This document shows, piece after piece, positions 48,927 to 56,434 of a DNA stretch of 64,000 nucleotides. The stretch spans positions 186,001-250,000 of the forward strand of contig NZ_JAPJDL010000001.1 of assembly GCF_026242055.1 (NCBI RefSeq), read 5' to 3'. Origin of the DNA: Lentzea sp. NEAU-D7 (GTDB taxonomy: Bacteria > Actinomycetota > Actinomycetes > Mycobacteriales > Pseudonocardiaceae). The translations under genes were made by a program, and so were the position numbers. The notes under the pieces were generated by a model that was not told the DNA's origin, did not search any database, and was given only the letters and a program-made list of their open reading frames with translations. The first letter of the stretch is position 1; every line of letters starts with the position of its first letter.

Positions 48927-49550
48927 CTACTCGCACGCCGCCAACACGAGGCAGAGCAGGCCGCCGTCGTCGTCGGTGATCTCGTAGCCGGTGAGGTACT
49001 CCGCGTCGTGCACGGGGAAGACGAACGCGTTGGCGCCGGTCTCCCCGTCCAGCACCACGTTCGTCCAGTTGTCCCGCCGGTGCCGCGGGCCCCTGGCCCG
49101 GATCTCCGCCGGCGCGTCGCGGACGAAGGCGGGGGTGCCGTCCTCGTCGTGCGGGAGCGACGCGCGCATCGCCTCTTCGCCCCACAGCACGGCGTAGTCC
49201 TCGATCAGGTGGACGTCGTGGTAGCCGGGGACGTCCCAGTTCGCCGCGGCGATCCAGGAGGGCTCGGCCAGCGGGATCACGACCAGGGTGACGGTGCCCC
49301 AGGGCGCGCCGGGGTCCTCGCCGTCCGGGACGTGCGCGACGGAGCCCACGTGCACGGGGTGGCTGCCCGCCGGCAGGTCGTGGCTGAACCCGCCCTCGGT
49401 GAGCCAAGGGGTCTCCCAGGTGATCGGGCCGTTCAGCACGACCAGGTCACCGGCGTGGTCGAACCAGGTGGGCCTGGTCGCGACCGAGCGGGCGGGCGGG
49501 GCGGGCGCGTACCTGTCGGTCAAGCGCCACAGCAGTTCTTCCGTTTCCAC
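48927..49550 (-). CDS. DUF4241-like protein
   Basis: A 207-residue soluble protein. GDLVVLNGPITWETPWLTEGGFSHDLPAGSHPV, WGTVTLVVIPLAEPSWIAAANWDVPGYHDVHLIEDYAVLWGEEA and the C-terminal GANAFVFPVHDAEYLTGYEITDDDG resemble the DUF4241 pattern, a beta-rich domain of unknown function sometimes found with polymorphic toxin or immunity loci. The start GTG at 49550 is judged from GGAAGGG upstream. It is divergent from the hydrolase at 49719. Confidence 0.6.
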   Translation of the reverse strand: METEELLWRLTDRYAPAPPARSVATRPTWFDHAGDLVVLNGPITWETPWLTEGGFSHDLPAGSHPVHVGSVAHVPDGEDPGAPWGTVTLVVIPLAEPSWIAAANWDVPGYHDVHLIEDYAVLWGEEAMRASLPHDEDGTPAFVRDAPAEIRARGPRHRRDNWTNVVLDGETGANAFVFPVHDAEYLTGYEITDDDGGLLCLVLAACE

Positions 49551-49652
49551 GCGGTGGTGTCCCTTCCACGGCTTCGGCGCCGTCGTGATGACCTTCGACG
49601 CGGCCACGCGCTCTCGATCATCCCAGGCTCGCCCCGGCCGGGTGCCGCGCCG

Positions 49653-49701
49653 TTGACACCGACTGGCTAATAGGCTTAGCTTGTAGCTAATGACGTTAGC
49701 T
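49653..49701 (+). promoter_or_regulatory. promoter with two tandem GCTAA-N5-TTAGC operators
   Basis: TTGACA at 49653-49658 is a consensus -35 box. TAGCTT at 49677-49682 is an 18-nt-spaced -10 candidate. Two inverted repeats, GCTAA-N5-TTAGC, lie at 49666-49680 and 49686-49700, centred exactly 20 bp apart on the same helix face. The first overlaps the promoter spacer and the second the transcription start, the expected layout for tight repression of the hydrolase gene. Confidence 0.75.
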
Positions 49702-49718
49702 TTGCTTCGGAGGACGGC

Positions 49719-50555
49719 ATGACCGAGTACTTGACCATCGACGGCGGCACCATCGCCTACGACGTGACCGGGCAGGGGCCCCTCGTCGTGCTGGCGCACG
49801 GCATCGGTGACAGCCGCCACTCCTACCGCTTCCTCGCCCCCGCATTGGCCGCGCAGGGGTACCGGGTCGCGAACGTCGACCTCCGCGGTTGCGGTGACTC
49901 GAGCCTGGACTGGAACGGCTACAGCCGCACCGACATCGCGGGCGACCTGGTCGCCGTCGTCCGCCACCTCGGCGGCCCCGCGGTGATCATCGGCCAGTCG
50001 ATCAGCGGCGGTGCCGCGACCATCGCGGCCGCCACCGCGCCCGACGTGGTCACCGGCGTCGTCGAGCTCGCGCCGTTCACGCGCGTGCAGTCCTTCGACC
50101 TCGCGGGCCTGTTGCGCGTCAAGCAGTTCCGTGCGGGCTTCACGCAGCTCGCGAAGATGATGGTCACCGGAAGCGTCGAGAGCTGGAAGCGCTACCTCGA
50201 CCTGGCGACGCCGGCCAAGCCCGCCGACTGGGACGCCGAGCTCGCCCGCGTCGACTCCAAGATGCGCGAGCCCGGCAGGATGAAGGTCCTGCAGGCCATG
50301 GGGAAGAGCAGCCCGGCCGACGCCGGCGCGCAACTGGCCAACGTCACCTGCCCGGTCCTGGTCGTCATGGGCACCGCCGATCCCGACTGGGCCGACCCGC
50401 GCGCCGAAGGCGAGAAGGTCGTCGCCGACCTGCCTCGCGGCCTCGGCGAACTGGCGGTCATCGAGGGAGCCGGGCACTACCCGCACGTGCAGACTCCCGA
50501 CGAGGTCCTCGCGCTCGCCCTGCCGTTCCTGGCCAAGACCCTCACGCGCGCATGA
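49719..50555 (+). CDS. alpha/beta hydrolase
   Basis: A 278-residue cytoplasmic hydrolase. LVVLAHGIGDSRHSYRFLAPAL carries the HG oxyanion motif, VIIGQSISGGAATIAA the GxSxG nucleophile elbow, the acid is in VVMGTADPDWADP, and the His in IEGAGHYPHVQTP. It is typical of single-domain esterases, epoxide-hydrolase-like or haloperoxidase-like enzymes. GGAGG lies 5 nt before the ATG. Two operators in the promoter point to an effector-responsive repressor, whose gene is not adjacent. Confidence 0.9.
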   Translation: MTEYLTIDGGTIAYDVTGQGPLVVLAHGIGDSRHSYRFLAPALAAQGYRVANVDLRGCGDSSLDWNGYSRTDIAGDLVAVVRHLGGPAVIIGQSISGGAATIAAATAPDVVTGVVELAPFTRVQSFDLAGLLRVKQFRAGFTQLAKMMVTGSVESWKRYLDLATPAKPADWDAELARVDSKMREPGRMKVLQAMGKSSPADAGAQLANVTCPVLVVMGTADPDWADPRAEGEKVVADLPRGLGELAVIEGAGHYPHVQTPDEVLALALPFLAKTLTRA

Positions 50556-50604
50556 GCATCGTTGCGGCGGCGGGTCGTCCACGCGATGGACACCCGCGGT
50601 CAGG

Positions 50605-50790
50605 GTTGGTGATCTCCGCAGGGATCCCGCGCACAGCGACCAGTGGGGCTGCCTGGTGGCCGGCGACGACCCCGAGGTCGGCGGCGACCTGACCCTGGAG
50701 CAGTTCGCGACCGTGCCGTGGGCGGTCCAGTGCTGTCGTTCCACCTGCTGCCCATGCTCGTCGCCGGCACCGGACGCGTCACAGCAGGTC
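50605..50790 (+). pseudogene. remnant of a LysR-type regulator (effector domain)
   Basis: One frame reads SDQWGCLVAGDDPEVGG followed by DLTLEQFATVPWAVQ to 50730. Directly after, the next frame reads LSFHLLPMLVAGTGRV. Both pieces match adjacent parts of a LysR effector-binding domain, where about 25-30 residues normally separate them. I infer an internal deletion with frameshift. No LysR DNA-binding domain remains upstream. The rest of the 50556-51024 gap shows nothing I can support. Confidence 0.55.
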
Positions 50791-51140
50791 AGGCTGCGAA
50801 CGGCGCGGGCTGGTCGCTCACCAGCGCGCGGAACCCGAGGAACGAGCGGTCACCCAGACCGCCTGAAACGTGAGACAGTGGACGTACACGCCCGCCCCCG
50901 CGGTCAGCACCCGGCGGCGCGCTTTCACCCCGGAGCGGACGCCGCCTCATCCAGGCGCGTTTCACCGCTCCCGGTCAGCTCGCCACCACTCCACGCCCAC
51001 GACCGGGTACAGGAACAACCCCACGAGGGAGATCTCCCATCACCGCTTTCGCGCTCGCACCGATCCTGGCCCCCCGCACGCTCACCGACATCTACGGCCC
51101 CGACATCGCTCTGTGCGCGCGCCCCGCCCAGGAACCGGCC

Positions 51141-52235
51141 GTGCCGTCGAGCAGGCACCGCAACACCCGCGACGTCCTGTCCGCCCGCCCCCTGGCCGTC
51201 GCCGCCGACACCCCCGTCATCTGCAGCGCGGGTGGCACCGAACCCAACCTGCTCGCCGCCCTGCGCGACGGCGGCCTGCCCGTCGGCACCGACCCGCGCG
51301 AGTTCCGCACCGAGGCCGAGTTCGCCGCCCGCGTGACCGAAGCGCTCAGCGACGGCCTGCTCATGTCCATGGAATATCCACAGCCCACCAGCCTGTACCC
51401 GGACGAGCGCTCCGTGAAGAGCGCCGAACTCGTCGGCTACCTCAACAACAAGGCGAGCATCAGCACCTTCGTCGACCCGCGCTTCCAGGCCCGCCGCCAG
51501 ATCGTCACCACCGGCGACCTCGCCGACGCCACCCCGGCCGAGAAGTCCTGGGTCCTCAAGGCCGCCACCAACGCGGCCCACGGCGCCAGCCTCGACGTCT
51601 ACCTGCACCGAGCCGGCGACCAGGTGGACCTGCCCGCGTTCACCGACATCCTCAGCGAGGTGGTCGTCGAGGAGTACCTGGACATCCACCGCAACTGGGG
51701 CGTCCAGCTCTACGTCGCCGCCGACGGCCGGGCCCGCCTGCTCGCCGTGACCGACCAGCGCATCGACGCCGACGGCGTCTACACCGGCGGCCGCTTCGGG
51801 CTGGTCGTCCCGCTGCCCGCCGACCTGCTCACCGAGTGCCTGGCGATCGCCCAGCGCGCCGCCGACGTCGGCTACCGCGGCATGTGCAGCCTCGACTGCG
51901 CCCAGACCTGGGACGGCAGGCTCGTCATGCTCGACCTGAACTTCCGCATCACCGGCGGCTCCATCCCGCTGCTGGCGCTGCACAGCGTCCGCCCCGACGC
52001 CCTGGACCGGCCGTCGGAGTCCACGAAGATCACCACCTCCGCACCCGTCGCCGCGCTGCTGGCCGCGCTGAGGCCCGCACTGCTGCGCGGAGGGCTCCTC
52101 GTCACCGGCGGCCACGACACCCGCCGCACCGACAACCCGATCAACCAGACCACGCTGCACCTGCTCGTCTTCGGCGACGACCCGGACGACGTCACCACCC
52201 GGCGTGCGGCGCTGGAACGCATGTACGACCACTGA
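51141..52235 (+). CDS. ATP-grasp-like protein, true start probably upstream
   Basis: At least 364 residues. VVVEEYLDIHRNWGVQLYVAADGRARLLAVTDQRI and MLDLNFRITGGSIPLLAL look like the central and metal-binding strands of an ATP-grasp domain (DLNFR in place of ExN). A role as a carboxylate-amine or peptide ligase is possible; I think of the pheganomycin PGM1-like group, at low confidence. The GTG at 51141 is the first ordinary start codon, but coding-like sequence continues back to about 51039, where an ATC follows GAGGGAG by 7 nt. Confidence 0.6.
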   Translation: MPSSRHRNTRDVLSARPLAVAADTPVICSAGGTEPNLLAALRDGGLPVGTDPREFRTEAEFAARVTEALSDGLLMSMEYPQPTSLYPDERSVKSAELVGYLNNKASISTFVDPRFQARRQIVTTGDLADATPAEKSWVLKAATNAAHGASLDVYLHRAGDQVDLPAFTDILSEVVVEEYLDIHRNWGVQLYVAADGRARLLAVTDQRIDADGVYTGGRFGLVVPLPADLLTECLAIAQRAADVGYRGMCSLDCAQTWDGRLVMLDLNFRITGGSIPLLALHSVRPDALDRPSESTKITTSAPVAALLAALRPALLRGGLLVTGGHDTRRTDNPINQTTLHLLVFGDDPDDVTTRRAALERMYDH

Positions 52236-52238
52236 CCG

Positions 52239-53837
52239 TCAGGGAAGCGTGCCGTTGCGGCGCAGCAAGTCTCGCGCGTGCTCGATGGCCTCGGGGGTGC
52301 TCGCGAACGTGCGCACCCCGTGGGTCTCCAGCTGGCGGCGGTGTTCCTCGCGCACGCCGGAGAGCAGCACGGTGACGCCCCTGTGCTCCAGCCTCTCGAC
52401 GGCGTCGCGCAGGACCAGCACCCCGGTGCCGTCCATCGTGGACACGCGGGACATGCGCAGGATCACCACGGAGACCGCCGCGATCTCGGTGAGCTCCAGC
52501 AGGAAGCGGTGTGCCGCGGCGAAGAACAGCGGTCCGTCGAGGCGGTAGGCGACGATGTGCTGGGCGAGCAGCTCGTGCTCCTCCAGGGTGTGGTCGCCCG
52601 GCTCCAGCGGTTCCTCGTCGATCCGCGCGGACCTGGCGACGGCGCGCAGTGCCAGCGCTCCCGCCACGACGAGGCCGACGATCACGGCCGTGACGAGGTC
52701 GAGTGCCAGCGTGGCGACCGCGGTGAGGGTGAGCACCACCGCGTCGGAACGGTTCGCGCGCATCAGGACGCGGACCGAGCCGACCTCGACCATCCGCACC
52801 GCGGTGGCGAGGAGGACTCCGGCCAGCACGGCCAGCGGGACGCGCCCGACCACCGGGGCCGCGGCCAGCATGATGACGGCGAGCGTCACGGCGTGCACCA
52901 GGGCCGCCAGCCGCGAGGTCGCACCGGATCGGACGTTGACCGCCGTCCTCGCGATCGCCGCGGTCGCGGGCACGCCGCCGAACAGGGGCGTGATGACGTT
53001 CGCGATGCCCTGGCCGAAGAGCTCCCGGTCCGGGTCGTGCCGCTGGTTCACGCTCATGCCGTCGGCGACCGTCGCGGACAGCAGGCTCTCCAGGGCGGCG
53101 AGGGCGGCCACGGCCACGGCGGGCGGCAGCAGCGACCACAGCGCGTCCAGGTCCAGGAAGGACAGTGACGGCGCGGGCAGCAGCGCGGGCAACGCGCCGA
53201 TCCGGGGCACGGGAAGGGACCAGATCTCCGCTACCGCCGTGCCCGCGGCGACGGCCAGCAGCGAGAACGGGATCGCCGGTTTCCAGCGCGCGCCGGCGAG
53301 CATGACCACGACGACTCCGCCCGCGAGGGCGACGGCGGGCAGGGCGGGCCCGGACCCGAACGCGCGGACGGCGTTCACCACGACGTTGTGCCCGTCCGGA
53401 GTGGGCACGCCGAGTGCCGCGGGGATCTGTTGCAGCGCGATGACCGCGGCGATCCCGAGGGTGAAGCCCTCGACCACCGGAGCGGGCACGTACCGCATGT
53501 AGCGCCCGGCCCTGGCCACCGCCAGCGCGAGGAGCAGCACGCCCGCGAGCAGGCCGACGGTCAGCACGCCGCCCGGCCCGAACGCCGCGACGATCGGCAC
53601 CAGCACCACGGTCATCGCGCCGGTGGGCCCGGACACCTGCAGGCTGGAGCCGCCGAAGACCGCGGCCAGGGTGCCGGCCACGATCGCGGTCGCCAGTCCC
53701 GCGGCGGCACCGAGGCCCGACGCCACCCCGAATCCCAGTGCCAGCGGCAGCGCCACGACCGCGACGGTGAGGCCCGCGACGACGTCCCTCGGCGTCGCGG
53801 CCGACCAGTCCGCCTTCGCCGGCAGGAACGCTCTCAC
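52239..53837 (-). CDS. SulP-family anion transporter with STAS domain
   Basis: A 532-residue membrane protein. It has 10-12 segments with VSGPTGAMTVVLVPIVAAFG, ESLLSATVADGMSVNQRHDPDRELFGQGIANVITPLFGGVPATAAIARTAVNVRSGA, typical of SulP/SLC26 transporters. A C-terminal STAS domain starts near LDGPLFFAAAHRF. Substrates are sulfate or bicarbonate; bicarbonate uptake is common for actinobacterial members of this type. Its GTG overlaps the ArsR stop as GTGA. Confidence 0.92.
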   Translation of the reverse strand: MRAFLPAKADWSAATPRDVVAGLTVAVVALPLALGFGVASGLGAAAGLATAIVAGTLAAVFGGSSLQVSGPTGAMTVVLVPIVAAFGPGGVLTVGLLAGVLLLALAVARAGRYMRYVPAPVVEGFTLGIAAVIALQQIPAALGVPTPDGHNVVVNAVRAFGSGPALPAVALAGGVVVVMLAGARWKPAIPFSLLAVAAGTAVAEIWSLPVPRIGALPALLPAPSLSFLDLDALWSLLPPAVAVAALAALESLLSATVADGMSVNQRHDPDRELFGQGIANVITPLFGGVPATAAIARTAVNVRSGATSRLAALVHAVTLAVIMLAAAPVVGRVPLAVLAGVLLATAVRMVEVGSVRVLMRANRSDAVVLTLTAVATLALDLVTAVIVGLVVAGALALRAVARSARIDEEPLEPGDHTLEEHELLAQHIVAYRLDGPLFFAAAHRFLLELTEIAAVSVVILRMSRVSTMDGTGVLVLRDAVERLEHRGVTVLLSGVREEHRRQLETHGVRTFASTPEAIEHARDLLRRNGTLP

Positions 53838-54166
53838 GCGGAGTCCTCGCGCAGCTGCGCGAGCAACTCGTTCTGCCCGACCAGCAACTCGGTGAGGATC
53901 CTCCTCGCCGCCTTCATCAGATCGGCCACGTCCGCGCCCGCCAGCGCGTACACCACGGTCGACCCCTCACGGGTCGCCGTCACGATGCCGGACCTGCGCA
54001 GCACGGCCAGCTGCGCGGAGAGGTTGGAAGCCTCGACCTCGATCTCGGCCAGCAGGTCGCGCACCGCCTTCGGGCCGTCCTGCAACAGCTCCAGCACCCG
54101 GATGCGCACGGGGTGGCCGAGCATCCGGAAGAACTCGGCCTTCGCCTGGTACAGCGGAACCGGCAC
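53834..54166 (-). CDS. ArsR/SmtB-type repressor
   Basis: A 110-residue winged-helix protein. FFRMLGHPVRIRVLELLQDGPKAVRDLL is the N-terminal ArsR pattern, and EVEASNLSAQLAVLRRSGIVTATREGSTVVYAL the recognition helix and wing. It contains no cysteine, so a thiol-based metal site is absent; the signal could be redox, pH or an anion. It is sandwiched between a 58-residue protein and the SulP transporter and probably autoregulates through the 32-bp palindrome at 54358. Confidence 0.9.
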   Translation of the reverse strand: MPVPLYQAKAEFFRMLGHPVRIRVLELLQDGPKAVRDLLAEIEVEASNLSAQLAVLRRSGIVTATREGSTVVYALAGADVADLMKAARRILTELLVGQNELLAQLREDSA

Positions 54167-54169
54167 CGC

Positions 54170-54346
54170 TCAGTCCTCTCCGGGCGCGTCGACCGACACC
54201 CCGTGCTCCGCCGCCAGGCGCCGCAGGTTGGCGAGGTCGGCGCCGTGCACCTCGGCGCCGTACTCGTCCTGCTCCTCCAACGCCTGCCGCACTGCCTGTT
54301 CCGCCTGCCCCACGCGGATGAGCAAGCTGTCCTCGAACTCGTTCAC
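54170..54346 (-). CDS. small acidic protein heading the ArsR-SulP operon
   Basis: About 58 residues from a GTG at 54346: NEFEDSLLIRVGQAEQAVRQ and a following acidic helical tail ending VDAPGED. It has no membrane segment or cysteine and no family I recognise. The longer open frame to 54427 reads through the operator palindrome and is unlikely to be coding. It ends 3 nt before the ArsR start. Confidence 0.55.
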   Translation of the reverse strand: MNEFEDSLLIRVGQAEQAVRQALEEQDEYGAEVHGADLANLRRLAAEHGVSVDAPGED

Positions 54347-54357
54347 GGGACCACGAC

Positions 54358-54389
54358 CTGTCGAATTGAAGAATTCTTCAATTCGACAG
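54358..54389. promoter_or_regulatory. 32-bp perfect palindrome, probable ArsR operator
   Basis: The half-site is CTGTCGAATTGAAGAA and the second half is its exact complement with no spacer (centre GAATTC at 54371-54376). It lies 12 nt before the start of the first operon gene, over the likely -10 and start of transcription. TTGAA/TTCAA arms are common in ArsR-family sites. Confidence 0.8.
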
Positions 54390-54656
54390 TCTACAACTAC
54401 CGCCGACCCTGATGCGACGTCTGCCACCGGCGCGGCGATCGGTTCGCCCGAACGGCGGTTGTCGTTGCGGCACCGGCGTTCGCGCCAGATCCCAAGGGTC
54501 CGGTCAACGGAGTCGGAAGTCCCTGTTGCCGCGAAACACCTTTGAGGACGCTGGAGAGCGGCGGCGGCGCACGGCGCAGATTGTCACGATCGACCCACCG
54601 CGCCGCCGCTCTTCCCGTGCCGTTCCCCCTTCAGGGGACCACAGACGGATCTTCGT

Positions 54657-54682
54657 GTTTACCTCCGCCCGCAGACGGGTAT
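54657..54682 (+). promoter_or_regulatory. sigma-B-like promoter of the PP2C phosphatase gene
   Basis: GTTT at 54657-54660, 16 nt, then GGGTAT at 54677-54682. This is the GNNTN14-16GGGTAY type recognised by stress sigma factors of the SigB/SigF group. It is 75 nt before the ATG. The remainder of the gap 54428-54656 shows no gene. Confidence 0.6.
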
Positions 54683-54756
54683 CAAAGTCGCCACAAGTAC
54701 TGCCGTGCAAAGGAGTTGGAGTCACACCTGTGTGGTGACAGGAGGAACCAGCAGTC

Positions 54757-56388
54757 ATGTGGTCCGTGGACGGGAAAGACGCGGAGATTCTCGACGCCGC
54801 GCAGGCAGGCAGCATCCACATCGCGCGCGGCATCGCCGGTTCGGGCGGATCGCTGCTGGACATCGCGGCGGTGTTCGAACGGGCGCCCGTCGGTTTCGCC
54901 GTGGTGGACGGGCAGATGCGGTTCCTCTACGTCAACCCGGCGTTCCTGTCGGTGCACGGTGGACCGGTGACCGGCGACCACGTCGGGAACTTGATGCACG
55001 AAGTGGTTCCGGCCGACTTCACGGCCACCGTGGACCCTCTCGTCGCCGAGGTGCTGACCACCGGCGTCGTGCACCGCGACATCGAGACGCGCGTCGAGGC
55101 GGGCAGCGCCATCAAGCAGCTGCTGCTCAACCTGTTCCCGTTGTGCGACAGCGACGACAACGTGATCGCGGCCGTGATCGCGGTGCAGGACGTCACCCGC
55201 TCCCACGAGGTCGCCGAGCTCGAAGGGCTGCGCCTGCACGCGGAGTGGACCGACCGGCTGGACCGGGCACACCGCGCCGGCGGCACCGGTTCCTGGGAGG
55301 TCGACTTGCGCAACGGCAGGGTCGCGTGGTCGGCCAACCTCTGCCGCATCGCCGGTGTCAACCAGTCCCCGAACAGTCTCGAGGACGTTCTCGCGCTCGT
55401 GCACCCGGACGACGTCGACGTGGCCCGGGCGTCCTTCACCGGCCTCACCGCGCACACCTCGACACCGGACGTCGAGTACCGGCTGTGCACGCCCGACGGA
55501 CGGGTCGTCGTGCTCTCGTCGATCGCGGAGCCCGTCACGGACACCACCGGCACGATCGTGTCGCTGCGCGGCATGTGCGTGGACCGCACCCTCCGAAGAA
55601 CCGCGGAGGCCGACACGCGCGCGGCCGTGGTCCGCGCGGACCGGATGACGGCAGAACTGGAGGACGAGCGGCAGATCGTGCTGCAGCTGCAACGAGCCCT
55701 GCTTCCCCCCAGCATCCCCGTGGTCGAGGGCACCGACCTGGCCGCGACCTACCTGCCCGCCAACAGCTCGGCCGGGGTGGGCGGTGACTTCTTCGACGCG
55801 TTCCCCCTGCCCGACGGCAGGCTCGCGATCGCGGTCGGCGACGTGATCGGCCACGACGTCGAGGCCGCCGTCACGATGGGCAGGGTCCGCAGCGCCATTC
55901 GCGCGTACGCGATGCAGAACCCGCTCCCCGACCGCGTGCTGAGCGAGCTGAACCGGCTCGTCTGCGCCTCCGGCGACATGACGATGACCACCGTGTTCTA
56001 CGGCGTCTACACCCCGCGGGACGGCGGCCTCTGCTACGCCAACGCCGGACACCCCCACCCGCTGGTCGTCCGGGACGGCGTCGCCACGCCGATGGCACAC
56101 CGCCACGGGCTGATCACGGGCGCGGTGAAGCACGCCGGCTACCTCCAGTTCGAGACGTCGCTGCGACCGGGTGACGCGCTGGTCGTCTACACGGACGGCC
56201 TGGTGGAACATCGCGGCGAGGACATCGACTCCGGAACTCAGGCGCTCTGCGCCGCCATCACGGCGCCACACCTGCCGCAACGCCTGGACGACCTCGTGCC
56301 GGCGGTGATCAAGGCGGTCGCGCCCGAGCAGGGCCGCGACGACATCTGCGTGCTCGCGCTGCGCCGCGGGCCGGTCCGGCCGGAGTGA
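54757..56388 (+). CDS. PAS-PAS-PP2C (RsbU/SpoIIE-type) phosphatase
   Basis: A 543-residue cytoplasmic protein. The first PAS domain is at about 38-150 (AAVFERAPVGFAVVDGQMRFLYVNPAF), the second PAS domain at about 165-285 (GTGSWEVDLRNGRVAWS), and a coiled linker (ELEDERQIVLQLQRALLP) leads to the PP2C domain from about 320. Metal-binding residues are in VGGDFFDAFPLPDGRLAIAVGDVIGHD and VVYTDGLVEHRG. It would dephosphorylate a STAS anti-anti-sigma factor in response to a signal sensed by PAS. AGGAGG is 11 nt before the ATG. Confidence 0.92.
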   Translation: MWSVDGKDAEILDAAQAGSIHIARGIAGSGGSLLDIAAVFERAPVGFAVVDGQMRFLYVNPAFLSVHGGPVTGDHVGNLMHEVVPADFTATVDPLVAEVLTTGVVHRDIETRVEAGSAIKQLLLNLFPLCDSDDNVIAAVIAVQDVTRSHEVAELEGLRLHAEWTDRLDRAHRAGGTGSWEVDLRNGRVAWSANLCRIAGVNQSPNSLEDVLALVHPDDVDVARASFTGLTAHTSTPDVEYRLCTPDGRVVVLSSIAEPVTDTTGTIVSLRGMCVDRTLRRTAEADTRAAVVRADRMTAELEDERQIVLQLQRALLPPSIPVVEGTDLAATYLPANSSAGVGGDFFDAFPLPDGRLAIAVGDVIGHDVEAAVTMGRVRSAIRAYAMQNPLPDRVLSELNRLVCASGDMTMTTVFYGVYTPRDGGLCYANAGHPHPLVVRDGVATPMAHRHGLITGAVKHAGYLQFETSLRPGDALVVYTDGLVEHRGEDIDSGTQALCAAITAPHLPQRLDDLVPAVIKAVAPEQGRDDICVLALRRGPVRPE

Positions 56389-56434
56389 CTGCTAGCCTCC
56401 ACGTCACTTTTTCCCCGACCTGGCGGGACTGGAC

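Noticed and set aside
53388-54545. A 385-residue plus-strand open frame
   Set aside because: It is antisense to the SulP, ArsR and small-protein genes and crosses the operator palindrome.
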